Shown piece after piece: positions 37,561 to 48,630 of a stretch of 64,000 nt of DNA (positions are counted from its first letter, which is position 1; every line of letters starts with the position of its first letter). Below the pieces are notes generated by a model that did no database searches, was not told where the DNA came from, and was given only the letters and a program-made list of their open reading frames with translations. Source of the DNA: Montifringilla adamsi (Eukaryota; Chordata; Aves; Passeriformes; Passeridae); contig JAGGNK010007082.1 of assembly GCA_017590115.1 (NCBI GenBank), forward strand, positions 1,495 to 65,494. Reading direction: 5' to 3'. The translations under genes were made by a program, and so were the position numbers.

Positions 37561-38374
37561 AGGCCTCATTGTCTCAGAGGTGACATGCATGGAACTGGGG
37601 CTCTGGGAGCACTCAGCCTACCTGGGGAATTTGAGTCAGCCTTTCTTGTAAACTACAGCCCTTTGCTCAATAACCCATTAGAGTACCAACAGAATATGCA
37701 CATCCACGATCCCATTTCCAAAATACCAGCAGTTTTCCCTCTGCCCATTGAGTGTGAAATGTGGAAGAGGACATATTAAAGGTTATTAAATGAACAAACC
37801 ACATCAGTTGCAGAAGATTCCTGAAATGAAGCTAGTTGAAGGTTGGGATGGTATCTCAGAGAAGTCTCAAAGATTCTGTCCTGCTCATGCTCATCCCTGA
37901 GCATCCACTGCAGATCTAAGTAATGATCAAATATCTAGAGGGATATTTCATACCTCCTTTGTGCCTTTAAACCTTGTGTGTTTCACACAGTCACCAGGTG
38001 ATGTTCAGGCTGACTCTCCTGGGCTCCAAGAGCCAAGCTTCAACTGAACCAGGACAAGCATGGCACCTCAGTGACAAGACACGGAGAGGTCACAATGCTT
38101 ACAGCTGTGGACTCGCTTCCTCCCTGCTCCTTTCCCCTCTCCTTCTTTCCACCCTTTTTCAACATCTCCCCCTTTGTGCTGCCATCCTCCCCCCACAGCA
38201 CTTCCCACACTGGAGACAGTGTTGGGCTGGGTTGGAGCTGTCGCCTGAAGCAGGACTTGTGTGTGTAATGGTTGTGGGGCCTGGGCAAGGATTAGCAGTG
38301 CTGGATGCAGGACCCAGCCAGGTCTGACTGCAAGACAAGAGTGCTCAGTCTCAAGAGGCTTCTGGTTTCCTCAG

Positions 38375-38513
38375 GATCGCTGGTTCTGGCGTCTGCGCAA
38401 CAACCGGGTGCAGGAGGGGTACCCCATGCAGATTGAGCAGTTCTGGAAGGGCCTCCCTGCAAAGATCGACGCAGCCTATGAGCGCTCTGATGGCAAATTC
38501 GTTTTCTTCAAAG
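38375..38513 (+). CDS. MMP24: MMP24 exon 7: hemopexin blades 1-2
   Basis: The exon is 139 bases, phase 0 in and phase 1 out, with acceptor TTTCCTCAG and donor GTACAG. It encodes [28 protein letters not shown] followed by [16 protein letters not shown], typical hemopexin repeat wording (DAxY..., FFKG). The hemopexin domain of membrane-type MMPs mediates dimerisation and substrate binding. Confidence 0.97.
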
Positions 38514-39409
38514 GTACAGTACAGTTCAGTACGAGCCAGCCACTCCTGCCTCAGCTCAGGCTGCTTTTTTGGCATGAAAATGGTGAAAACAGGTACACAC
38601 CCTTGCCCTTTTCCAAGGGGTCCACTTGAAGCAGCCATTGATCCTTAAAATATGGCTCAGTGTGGGCTGGCCTTGCCAGGACAATCTCTGTATAGTCAAT
38701 ATCAATTAGGGGAAGTTGGCTTTCATGTGATAACAAGAAACAGCTCCTATTTCCAGGAGTGCCAGTGCCCTGCTTATCTCCTTGAACACCTTTCACCAGG
38801 GCATTGAGGCCTCTCCAGGTGCAGGGCACTCCCAAACTTCATTTCTGGACAATTGTCTCCTAAAGAGACAAAATGACCAACCTTGTGCTGGGGCCCACTT
38901 TAGCTCCTTGTATGGTGACAGTGCCTGAACAGGATCCTGTAACTTGAGAGCAAGTTGTGAGCAAGGAAGGGTGGCTGGAAAGCATGGCCAGTACAAAACC
39001 ACAGTACCTGGGCTTCTGGATTTGTATCTGCAGCTCCAGTACCTCAGCTTTCTAAAACCTGAGAGGCTCAGGGAAAGGTAACAGAAATGTCTGAAAAGCT
39101 TGGGCTGATCAACAGCTCTGCCTGAGCAGAGGATGGCAGACAGGGGATGAGACAAGTCTGAAATCATGACTGGTGTGAGAAGGTAAATGGGAAAGGGCTG
39201 TTCCACAGCTCTCCAAAACAAGAACTGAGGGTGGCAGATGAAATGAGGTTTCAGATTCAAAATGAAGTGGAGGAGCAGCTTCTTCACACGTTACAGTTAA
39301 GCCTGGAAGCCCTCAAGATGCTGCGGTTCACTGCGGTTGGTTTAGGTTCATACCAGTCCGACTCCTAACAGGCCAATCTGTTTGTTGTTGTGTCCCCACT
39401 CACCTCTAG
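38514..39409 (+). other. MMP24: MMP24 intron 7
   Basis: This 0.9-kb intron shows no repeat or gene. It ends with acceptor CACCTCTAG at 39409. Confidence 0.85.
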
Positions 39410-39676
39410 GAGATAAGTACTGGGTTTTTAAGGAAGTGACGGCAGAGCCAGGCTACCCTCACAGCCTGGTGGAGCTGGGGAGCTGCCTGCCCCGGGAGGG
39501 CATCGACACGGCGCTGCGCTGGGAGCCCGTGGGCAAAACCTACTTCTTCAAAGGGGACAGGTACTGGAGGTACAACGAGGACAAGAGAGCAACGGACCCA
39601 GGCTACCCAAAGCCCATCACCGTGTGGAGAGGAATCCCTCAGGCTCCTCAGGGGGCTTTCATCAGCAAGGAAGGCT
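39410..39676 (+). CDS. MMP24: MMP24 exon 8: hemopexin blades 2-4
   Basis: The exon is 267 bases. It encodes GDKYWVFKEVTAEPGYPHSL, then SCLPREGIDTALRWEPVGK, TYFFKGDRYWRYNEDKRATDPGYP and KPITVWRGIPQAPQGAFISKEG. The donor GTATGT is at 39677; reading through would put a different tail on the protein. Joining to exon 9 restores a Phe codon and the expected KEG-(F/Y)-YTYFYKG of the fourth blade. Confidence 0.97.
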
Positions 39677-40938
39677 GTATGTGTCTGCAGTCATTGCACC
39701 TGTTAGATCGGGAAGAGCTGGTCTGTGCTGGGAGCCGGGCGGTTGGATGTGGAGTGTTTTGAGTATTTTCTGATCCAGGAATCAAGTCTCAGAAGCCCTG
39801 GGGTCACCTGGGCTTTGCGAGCAGCAGCAGTCTGAGATCCTTCCTGACGCTCATTCCAACCCACACACCTCCTCATCTGCTAAACCACATTGTGACAATC
39901 CAGCTCTGTGGGAATGGGACTTTTTCTGCCACAATAGACCCTCCCCAGCTGTTCCTGGGCCCTGATTCTGGGTGTGCTGGAACTTATATTTCCTCCTAAT
40001 TCACCTGTAGTGAGCTCTGGCTCTCTGCTAAAGGCTCCAGCCTGTCTGATGTTAGTAGTTAGCCTTGAAGCTATGCTCTGATTAGGGGCTTTGAGCTCCA
40101 GAGGCCCTTTCCAACACATTTCTTTCACTGATTTGAAAATTTCCTCCTCCTCCAGTTAGGGAAAGAGCCAACAGAAGGGGCTTGTGCCACTGAGGCTGTG
40201 TTCAAATTTGGAGCTGTGGTTTGAGAGAAGGGCTGTAGGGCTGGGCCAGGCTGGAGGGATGACAGCGAGAGCCAGCTAAGCTGGGGGACAGTGCAGAAGA
40301 CCAACACTTTCACCACAGCTCCCTTCTCCTGTTCTCTTTTTTCCTAATAACTTGAGAGTCTTAAGAAAATGGGTCATCTGGGGAGAGGGAGGCGCTTCAA
40401 ACAACATGTAGCATAAAGCATCACCTCTTACTAGCAGCAGGACAACACTGCTCCTTAACACAGGCCAAATCTTTGGGATTCTGTGGCAAAAGGACTCCTC
40501 TTACTCAGCATTTGCTCCCTCAGACTGAATGAACAGAAACGGGGTGTTCTTCCAAACACTGTCATACCCAGGCACTTGCTGGCACCCTGCAGATGATGAG
40601 CACATATTTACAGATGCCTTAGTAAAAAATAACTCACTGCAGAACCTTCCCTTAAAGATAGTAGGGTTTTCTTTTTTAATTCCCAGCTTGTCTTGGCCAA
40701 GGGGAATGGTGTTCCATGGGCAATGTTGAACACGCTAGCCAGGGTTACAGTTTCTCCTTTAAATCCCAGCTCCAAAAACACCTTCACTTTCCAATGGCTT
40801 GGGAATGTTCTGGATAAATGTGTTTTATTGACTTAGGTAGTGTCCATCTTCAGGTTGTCCAGGCTCCCTTAATATCCTCCCACAAGCACAGCTCATTAAT
40901 AGGAAATAGTGAGAAATACTCTCTCTTTTGTCTCCTAG
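39677..40938 (+). other. MMP24: MMP24 intron 8
   Basis: This 1.26-kb intron contains no recognised repeat or gene. The acceptor TTTGTCTCCTAG ends at 40938. Confidence 0.85.
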
Positions 40939-41276
40939 TTTACACCTACTTTTACAAAGGGAAGGAGTACTGGAAGTTCGATAACCAGAGGCTGAGTGTG
41001 GAGCCAGGCTACCCCAGGTCGATCCTCAAGGACTGGATGGGCTGTAACCAGAAGGAAGTTGAGCGGAGCAAGGACCGGCGCCTCCCGCACGACGATGTGG
41101 ATATCATGGTGACAATAAATGACATGCCCAGCACTGTCAATGCCATCGCAGTGGTGATCCCCTGCATCCTGTCTCTGTGTATCCTTGTCCTGGTATACAC
41201 AATCTTCCAGTTTAAAAACAAAGAGGTACAGCAAAATGTTGTGTACTACAAAAGACCTGTCCAGGAATGGGTATGA
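40939..41276 (+). CDS. MMP24: MMP24 exon 9: last blade, stem, membrane anchor, tail
   Basis: This is the final coding exon, with stop TGA at 41274-41276. It encodes YTYFYKGKEYWKFDNQRLSVEPGYP, then DWMGC with the second propeller cysteine, the stem NQKEVERSKDRRLPHDDVD, and a hydrophobic membrane segment (NAIAVVIPCILSLCILVLVY). A short cytosolic tail ends YYKRPVQEWV. The terminal EWV is a PDZ ligand, known in mammalian MT5-MMP to bind scaffold proteins. The dibasic stem site is altered relative to mammals (see findings). Confidence 0.97.
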
Positions 41277-43450
41277 CATAGCCTGCTGCACATTTCAACT
41301 CATTGAGCTGATGAGGACTATGGACACACACAGAAAAAAGAGGAAAAAATGCATTGAAAAGCCTACCAAACAAAACTACTTCAGTGACCTACAAGTTTTG
41401 GACACCCTGGGATGGAAATAAGCAGGAAAACTGGAAAAAATACAGGCAGGCAGCCTTGCAGTGTAGAGCCTCTTTCCTTTGTACTGCTTTGGTCACCTGC
41501 CAGTCACGGTGCCATCCTCCGGCTCGCTCTGCCAGCACCAGAGTCTTCGAGACAGGTTTCAACTGATCTGGGAAACTTCCTTCAGTTCCCTGCACCAGTG
41601 CTCCCTGTTAAACCCAGCATTCTCCAGTGTAGCTAAACCACCTCTGAACAGAACCATTTTTTTAATAGCTGTCTCATAAATGAATTAAGATCATGAAATC
41701 TATGAACAAGAACAATTTCAGTGTCATAAGCAGAAGACATTCTGATGCTGAATCATTCTAAAAAATCTTCTTAGTTTATTAAAAAATCCAGGGATCTACC
41801 TGGATATGATTTTCCAATACCTGCTGGTCAGATGTTTTGTACATTCATAACTAATCAGTGCTGCCACTCAGCACAGTGCACGAGGAACCACCGAGCACTC
41901 AAAGAGGTACCAGAGTGCGGAGCAGAAGCTCAAGAAGCACCAAACCAGACACCTGGCAACATCAAGCCCTAAACTGGGACAATCTGAAGACAAAGTAATC
42001 GGGTCTTAAAAAAACCAACCAAACCAATCATGGTTTTTGTTTTGGGAGCCAGTCATGAAAGAAATATTTAAATGTCATGTAAGTTGGTTTAAGCTCCCGC
42101 CAGCAAGAACCCAGGAACCAATGGTTACCAAAATACGGGGAATGTGTATAGATAGACTGCACTCTGCCCGTTCAGACGCTGGGGAAAGATGAGTTGTTGT
42201 TCCGTGGCATGTGTAACTAGATTGTGGAATTTGTACGTTGGGTTTCAGGAGAATGGAAATGTTTGTTTGGAGTGAGGTCGTCATTATATTTTGCTGAAAT
42301 TATCAAGGTTCGTTAAGAATTAGGCCTGTTTATAAAACTAAATCCAACCCCTGTAGATGTTACAAACATTGTATGCCTTCAGAATTTGGGGGTTTGTTTT
42401 GCCCACTTCTTCACAGGCAAATATTTGGCAAGGACCAAAGGAAGCATGCCACAGAGTAGAATGAGTTTACCATGTTTGACAGAGCCATAAAAATCAGGTA
42501 AGGGCAAGAAAAATACCTTAACTTTCAGCTAGTGACTTTCCACAGATCTCTTCCTACAACAGTAGCTTCTGCTTGTCCCTCTTACAGTTGTGAGTGGTTC
42601 AGGACATTGTGCCCTAGCCACAAACTTTTGATTTTCATGTTGATGCTGATATTTTTACCATGTTGAATAAGAGTAGAAGAGCCTTTTGCAGTGCAGTGTA
42701 ATGGTGAAGTCCAGCACTGTACAGAAGTGCCATCCATGTCAGCACAGGAATTGCTTTGCCCGCTCACCATGGGGGACAGGTGATTAACCTAAACCCTCTG
42801 CCTATAACTGAATTTTATTGAGTGCAATGAAGTGCAATGCACAGAATGTCCACTTAGTATAGGAAAAGTACAGCTTTGTAATGTCAGCTCTGAAAAAAAA
42901 ACCCCAAGGACAACAAACACGCTAAAAGTATTCCTAATTACAATGAGGAACAAAGCAGCAGAGAGATCGTTAGCATTCTGGATTGCTAATTAGTGCTCAA
43001 ATATTGCTCTGGTGAAGCAGGATAGACACTTAGATTCGTCTGGTGAAGCCCACTAGGACTGCATTAACATGTGGTCTCAAACTGTATTTTGTCCTTCATA
43101 ACTGATTTCCATAGCCAAGCTGTTTATTGTGTTTAAACATAAACTATTACCAACATATTACAAAGTTAAGTGAGAAGCTCGTAGATGCGAAACTTTGAAC
43201 TGTAGTGACAAAACATGCTAACGTCTTATGATGAGTGAAGGAGTGCGAAGGACCAAATGAAATCAGAGCTCCTGATCGGACACCCCCACGCTACTCCGCG
43301 TTGCTCTGTGTACCAGAGGTGTGGTGGGACACACCACGGCCACCTGGCACCTCGGTCTCATCTGTACGCTGCCATCTCGCCGGGACTGCGACAGCCCAAA
43401 CCTTTGAGCAACTTCCAACAGCCATCATTAAAAAAAAAAATTATAAAAAC
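41277..43450 (+). other. MMP24: MMP24 3' untranslated region (approximate end)
   Basis: About 2.2 kb of AT-rich sequence without repeats follows the stop codon. The end is inferred from an ATTAAA hexamer at 43427. The length resembles the long 3' UTR I recall for the mammalian gene, but the cleavage site is not proven. Confidence 0.5.
43427..43432 (+). terminator. MMP24: Candidate polyadenylation signal of MMP24 (ATTAAA)
   Basis: This is the common variant hexamer ATTAAA, running into an A-rich stretch and followed within about 60 bases by TG/T-rich sequence (GTCTGGGTTTGTTTGTATTG) suited to cleavage-factor binding. No canonical AATAAA was noticed between 41277 and 43427. Confidence 0.45.
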
Positions 43451-46400
43451 ATTTACAACGGAGAGCAATGTCTGGGTTTGTTTGTATTGCCTCCCCCTTG
43501 CCCCAAAGTTAGGTTTTTGGCCTGCCCAAGGAACGAGCTGATCAGGCAGCGCAGTGCCTGGGCAGGCAGGAGGCTGAGCCCTGTGCCCGGGGTGGCTGCA
43601 GCAAAGTGAGCTGCTGCCCTGGGCTGCCAAAACCCAGCCTCAGCTGCTGCTCCAGAGCCACAGAAATACCTCGCGGCCTTTTCTACCTGCTCTGTGTCTG
43701 GCTCCAGGAAAGGTGTTACATATGGGAGTTTCCAGGGGGTGAGGTATTCCAGGAGGTGCTCAGGGGGTGAGAACAGCCCTCTGCAGCCACAGCGGGCTGC
43801 AGGAGGGGAGGCAGCTTTCCTCCAGCACAATCCCATTCATTACCACCTCTGTTTTGCTTAGATCAGCCCATGGGCAGTCCTGGGATAACTTGGATCTGGG
43901 CACAAACACGGGTTTTTTTTGTGTAAGGGACAGTTCTTACCCCTGAGCTCTTTGCTGGGATCCTGTGCTGTGCTACAGACACACTGGACTCGCTGCCCAT
44001 CAGCCTGGCCAAAGCTCTCTGTGGGCAGGGGCTGCATTCCAGCTCCTGTCCAGAAATGCAGGACATATTGTTCCCACAGAGAAGCAGGGATCAGCAGTGT
44101 AAATCAACTCTTAACAAGCAAAAGGCTGTTGTGTGCTCCTGTGATCCTCTCTGCAGCATGGGGATTTGGACAGCTCACCTACATTGAATTTTGGGTCTCA
44201 AGCTCCAAAAGAGGCTGGGGACCTTGGAACACCCTGGACAAGCTGCCAGCCACACTCACTATACTGCACTCAATACTATATTTTTTTTCCAGTTTTTGAC
44301 TACTTTGAATAACTTCATCACCATTCAGGCTCATTGTTACAGGAAATTTAGACATTTGCTGGGATACATGACCACTACATTCACAAAAGTTGGTCCTCCT
44401 CTAAAACAGATTAATTATTCCTAATTTATAATGAGTCATTAAACCTCAAGATCTCCACTTATACTGTGAGGACCCAGAGGTTTAGAAACCTCTGTAAAGG
44501 ATCCTGACAAGTTTTTGACCATCAAAGCACACACCCCAAGACCTTCCCACTGAACCCAGAGTTATGAGACTAATTTCTCCCTCCTGTCACATTCACTCCA
44601 GGGCTAGATACCAGCCCTTCTCATAGTATCACCTATTTGTCCAGCACTCCTGTAGTTCCTCTGATCATTCCTGCAACCCTTCCCAGAAACTGAAGTCACA
44701 TGTTGCCTTCGACTGCCTGATGGCAAAGGTGCCAGGTGGCTTTAGTCATGCTATGTAACCCACACCTTTGTAGCTCAGCAATTTAAGACTCCTAAGACCC
44801 CATAGGAACCCAGCTCTGGGAATATGCAATTTCATTTTATTGACTATTCCTTAACATGTCTTGGCATCATCAGCACACTTGCTGTGCTGCCTTGGAGATG
44901 AAAGCACATGGAAAAGGGGCAGTCAGGGGCTGCACTGTGCTTGTGTCCCAGGCTGTCATGCCAGGGGCCTGTCACCTGGAATCCTGCCATTCTGGAAGCC
45001 TTCACCTGGGCTCTCATTTCACCCTTGCACTCAGCCTCCTCCTCAGCACCCTGCCCCTGCCAGCTGGCACTGCAGGGCAGATCTCAGGGCAAGCAATGGG
45101 CAGCAGCATGAGAATTTCACCCCTCCTTTCCCCAGCTTCTTTTGGAGCTTGAGACCCAAAATTCAATGTAGGTGAGCATTACGCCAAAATATCTATTTGC
45201 AGAAACACTTGGCAACCACTGTGCAACACTTGCATCTCATCTACACGTAGAGCTCAGGGTAAAGATACATCATGGATTTCCAGCTAATGCTGCTTTGGGC
45301 TGTTTGGGCTTCATTTTCCTAATTAGCTCCATTGTTTGCTTTCTTGACCATTACTGAAGCCAGAGCACATCTGTTCCAATATGGACCTTCAGTCAGGAAT
45401 GTGCTCTTGCACTGCTCAGAGTTTGGGTGAAATTTGGATTCTTAACCACAACATGCTTCACTTCACATTCCACTGAGTTTCCCTTTCTATCCAATCCTCA
45501 CCCTCACTAGTCCGAGTAAGTCAGTATGGCCAAAATTCCCTGCCCTAATCCACTGACTCCTAAACCAGACAAGAGGGCTTCACTCATGCCACGGGATTGC
45601 TCACCCAAGGTCCCCAAATGCCTTTGGCATAAAATCCTGCCAAATGCCTTTTGAAAATACAACAGTACAAGAGACCTTCTCCCTATCCCTGTGGACTCTT
45701 TAAAGAGCTGCACATGTCTTCTGGGACATAACCTGCCATTGAAACACCACATTTATCCTCTCTCATTATCTATGTTTCTAAATCCATTCTTTATTATAGT
45801 TTGTTTTCCTTGTACACAGGTCCATCTCACTAGCTCAGGATACCCACAGGCCCACATTTAAAATAGGTATCACATTTGTTCCACCCAAGAGCTGGGCCCT
45901 GTGAGGTGGCCAAAGGGAAGCAGCTTCTCACTCTAAATACTGAGACGGGCTGAAAGGAGACCTGGAGTCAGGGCCAAGACAGGTGGTACATATTAAAGGG
46001 TTGATATCTGATCACAGATGATCATGGCAATCTTTATTTTGAAGGAGTAACCTTTTATCAGCCAAATCTTACAAAGCCTTCCCTGAACATCCAGACAGTA
46101 AAACAAAAATGGAAATTTACTCCGTTTTCTACAAAGCTCAAAGCACCTGGGCTGAAAAGAGCTCTGCCCATACAACCTACAGGTCATCATTCCCCAAGAG
46201 AACTCAGCTGAGAGCAAGGCAGCTGCGTGGAGACAAGTGAGAGCTTCCTCTTACCCTCAAGATGGGAAATGGAGGCACTTCTATGCCTTCAGTGCACCCT
46301 TAATGGGCAAGCAGGAAAGCAACTGAAATGAGATACCACTGAGGAACAGCTGTGTAGAAAAAAATTAGTCTTCTGCCTGAAAACAGCACCTACAGCTTTC

Positions 46401-47099
46401 ATCTGGCACAGGTAGAGCTCTTCATGAAGAAGCTCCCAAATCTGTAGCCTTTGACTGACTGACTGCTCAGAACCATGCTATTTAACCTTTGTCTTCAAGG
46501 TAACTCCAGATATGGTGGTCCAAATCTATTGGGATTTACTGTTTTTTAAGAGTTTCCCATTGTAGGAGGCAAACTCCTACAGGACAAATTAAGCCCACTG
46601 GCAAGTGTGCCTTCTGGGCCCTCTCCTGCAGGTGCCTTCGAAGCAGCACAGGTGACACCAGGTCAAACACTGGTCCAGGGACACCCACACTGTTACTGTT
46701 AAAAGCCCTTGGATTGACGCTGAAAAATTCCAGTTTTTATCCAAGCTGATCACTTCAAAATCACCATCCCATGGGAACAGCTGCAAGTCAGGGCGAAAGA
46801 GCAGGTGATGATTTTTGAATTATTTTGTGGCAAGTAAACTACTGTATTTTTGGTACTGGACATACAAAGGGGTATTACATGCACCCAGAGCAGAAACACC
46901 ACTCAAGCAGGAGTGTGGAAAGAGAGGGCAGCACATGTAGTGCCAAAACAAACTCTGTGCACCAGGACACTGGTGCAAGACTTAAGGCAAAATAATCTCT
47001 AGTGATCAACATCCAAGAGCCACAAGAGTAAATATTGTGGAGTAATTTGACGGGCTCAGTTGGCCTCACAGAACCAGAAAGCAGAGCTGAAGAACTGAG
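43451..47099. other. MMP24-EIF6 convergent intergenic region
   Basis: This stretch between the two tail-to-tail genes holds a moderately GC-rich segment (43540-43850), the 48-bp inverted repeat (arms at 44173 and 45130) and otherwise single-copy-looking sequence. Open frames up to 127 codons show no family signature. No RNA gene was recognised. Confidence 0.7.
44173..45177. repeat. 48-bp inverted repeat with 909-bp spacer
   Basis: The left arm (44173-44220, starting GCTCACCTACATTGAA) and the right arm (45130-45177, ending TTCAATGTAGGTGAGC) are reverse complements with one mismatch in 48. The spacer shows no further self-complementarity and no transposase frame. No target-site duplication is visible: the flanks read ...GGACA and ATTAC.... 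Confidence 0.97.
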
Positions 47100-47318
47100 C
47101 AAAGGGATAGAGAACATTCCTTATTTATATCTTATGCATGTTATTTGTCAGTTTTTGTGGTAACAGTTTACAAAATATGACAAAAATTTGGTTTCGTAGC
47201 CTCTCCTTTGGGCCAGGCTTGCAGAAACATCATCAGAAGGTCTGGATGTCTGTGATCCAAAGTGCAGCTCAACACTTCACTCCTTAGGAGCTTTCTGGGA
47301 AGTAGGCACCAACACTGC
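47100..47318 (-). other. EIF6: EIF6 3' untranslated region (approximate)
   Basis: Sequence downstream of the EIF6 stop on the minus strand. About 190 bases past the stop is a TATAAATAAG word (47120-47129) containing the variant signal TATAAA; the next canonical AATAAA is far away, at about 46033. A 3' UTR of about 0.2 kb is inferred. Confidence 0.45.
47120..47129 (-). terminator. EIF6: Candidate EIF6 polyadenylation signal (variant)
   Basis: On the minus strand this reads TATAAATAAG, containing the TATAAA variant hexamer, about 190 bases after the stop codon. It is not canonical. A distal AATAAA (plus-strand TTTATT at 46033-46038) is the alternative. Confidence 0.35.
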
Positions 47319-47328
47319 TCATGTCAGG
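47319..47328 (-). CDS. EIF6: EIF6 coding exon 6: ten coding bases and stop
   Basis: The acceptor TTTTCTTTTAG is followed by C CTG ACA TGA. Joined to the AG left by exon 5 this gives Ser-Leu-Thr-stop, exactly the C-terminus known for mammalian EIF6 (LIDSLT). The exon is invisible to reading-frame searches and was found by looking for the conserved ending. Confidence 0.93.
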
Positions 47329-48448
47329 CTAAAAGAAAAAACAGAAAGAAGGTTTAGTTGTGCCAGAATGCAGAAGGCATTTCTAAATACCAGCTTCAGT
47401 CAGTTTTCACCTTCCCACTACAAAGGCCCAGAAATTTCCTTTCCTAGGAAAGGACCTATGAAAAAATGGAAGCAAGATGTTTTGGCTGCTAACAGCCAGC
47501 CACAGGATCAGACCTCTCAGGCTGGCAAAGGCGATCTGCACACTCAGCCTGGCCCAGGTAATGATCTACAGCTCAGAGCAGGTTTAATTACATCTCTGAT
47601 ATGCTCAGAGACATCAAGAATTTGTACCCAAACTGTAACAGGGAAAAGAATAATTTAAAGGGTTTTCTACTGAAGGAACTCCTTATGCCATAAACAATTC
47701 CTAGATTGTGGCTGAGAACTCAGCAACCCAAGTTACAATGCTCAGGAAGTCCAGGAACACACTTTCAGCACCACAGCAGTGGTGCTCAGGGTTGTAACTC
47801 GAGGCCCAAATTCAGTTCCCACAGGACATTCACCTGTGCTTATGCCTAAATGTAAAAACATTTCATTATGAAAAACATTTACATACATTAATGAATGGGG
47901 ATGGTCCCATATCATTATCACTCCAGACAGAAAACAACTCATATTAAAAAGTAACTTGGACAAAGTCTTTAAGGCTTAAAAAAAAGGCTTAAAAAATTCA
48001 AGTTAGCAGTTTTAAATATAAGAGATTTATGGCAGCAGCAGCTGACAAGTTCCGCAGTCTTTCTGGCTCCAGAAGTGGTTACAGCAAGCATCTGAAATAA
48101 CAGTTGAGTAATTACAGTGATCAAAAGCCAAGATGACAAGCAAAGTCATTGGTATTTTAACTTTTAAAGTAAGATTTGTTTAAAAAAAACCCATTCATAC
48201 CATAGCTAAGCACTGAACAGTTAGGGAAGAAATTCTGCCAGCTGAAAAGATGTTAGTTCTCACAGAAAGGATTCTCATTACAACAGACTATTCCATAACC
48301 CAATGAGTAATTGCTGTCATTACCCAACAAAAGGGGAGAGGAAGTGAAAAAATTGTAATTAAAGCAGATAGATCAACTGTGAAACCAGCTGCTTTTATAA
48401 TAATTGCCTGTTCTGATCATGACTCTGCCCGGGGTGGATCCTCCCTAC
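47329..48448 (-). other. EIF6: EIF6 intron 5
   Basis: This 1.1-kb intron has donor GTAGGG and acceptor CTTTTAG. The first three intronic bases after the split codon create an immediate stop (AGG TAG), so retention would end the protein as LIDR. Otherwise it is ordinary AT-rich sequence. Confidence 0.85.
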
Positions 48449-48630
48449 CTGTCAATCAGGGAATCCCTCATGTTGGTGGCGATGGTGCTTGGCTGAGCCT
48501 CGTTGAGCCTGAAGATGCTCTCGATGACGGAGAGCTCGGTGCTGGTGGTGTCCAGCCCGCAGAAGGCGCACCAGTCGTTGACCACCATCCCTGCCGCGAT
48601 CACCTCGCTGCCGCGGTTCACCGTCCCCGC
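48449..48630 (-). CDS. EIF6: EIF6 coding exon 5
   Basis: The exon is 182 bases, from acceptor CCGGCAG to donor GTAGGG. It encodes [20 protein letters not shown], then [20 protein letters not shown] and [20 protein letters not shown], covering the last blade and the C-terminal tail. The mammalian phosphoserine 235, which I recall as lying in IATSMRDS, is Asn here (codon AAC). Confidence 0.98.

Larger units (their letters stand above)
36928..38374 (+). other. MMP24: MMP24 intron 6
   Basis: This 1.4-kb intron contains two antisense CR1 tails with GGGTT expansions (37262-37560). The remainder is unremarkable, ending in a TTTCCTCAG acceptor. Confidence 0.85.
1..41276 (+). other. MMP24: MMP24 gene span (MT5-MMP), 5' end outside window
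   Basis: This gene encodes a type I transmembrane, zinc-dependent endopeptidase of the membrane-type MMP group, which acts at the cell surface on matrix and on adhesion proteins and is mainly neural in mammals. Exons 2-9 sum to 1692 bases (563 residues plus stop), and all eight splice phases agree. Domain order is propeptide with cysteine switch (PRCGVPD), furin site (RRKKR), catalytic domain with [11 protein letters not shown] and the Met-turn, proline-rich hinge, four hemopexin blades closed by two cysteines, stem, transmembrane helix and a tail ending in EWV. Assignment to MMP24 rather than its paralogue MMP16 rests on the blade and stem wording (for example CLPREGIDTALRWEPVG and NQKEVER) and on the neighbouring EIF6 and FAM83C. 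The signal peptide and most of the N-terminal region are missing only because the window starts there. Confidence 0.96.

Noticed and set aside
39382..39762. Reading MMP24 exon 8 as a frame running on to a stop at 39762
   Set aside because: The in-frame extension past 39676 has no hemopexin wording, while splicing at GTATGT to 40939 restores the fourth blade. Only the part to 39676 is coding.
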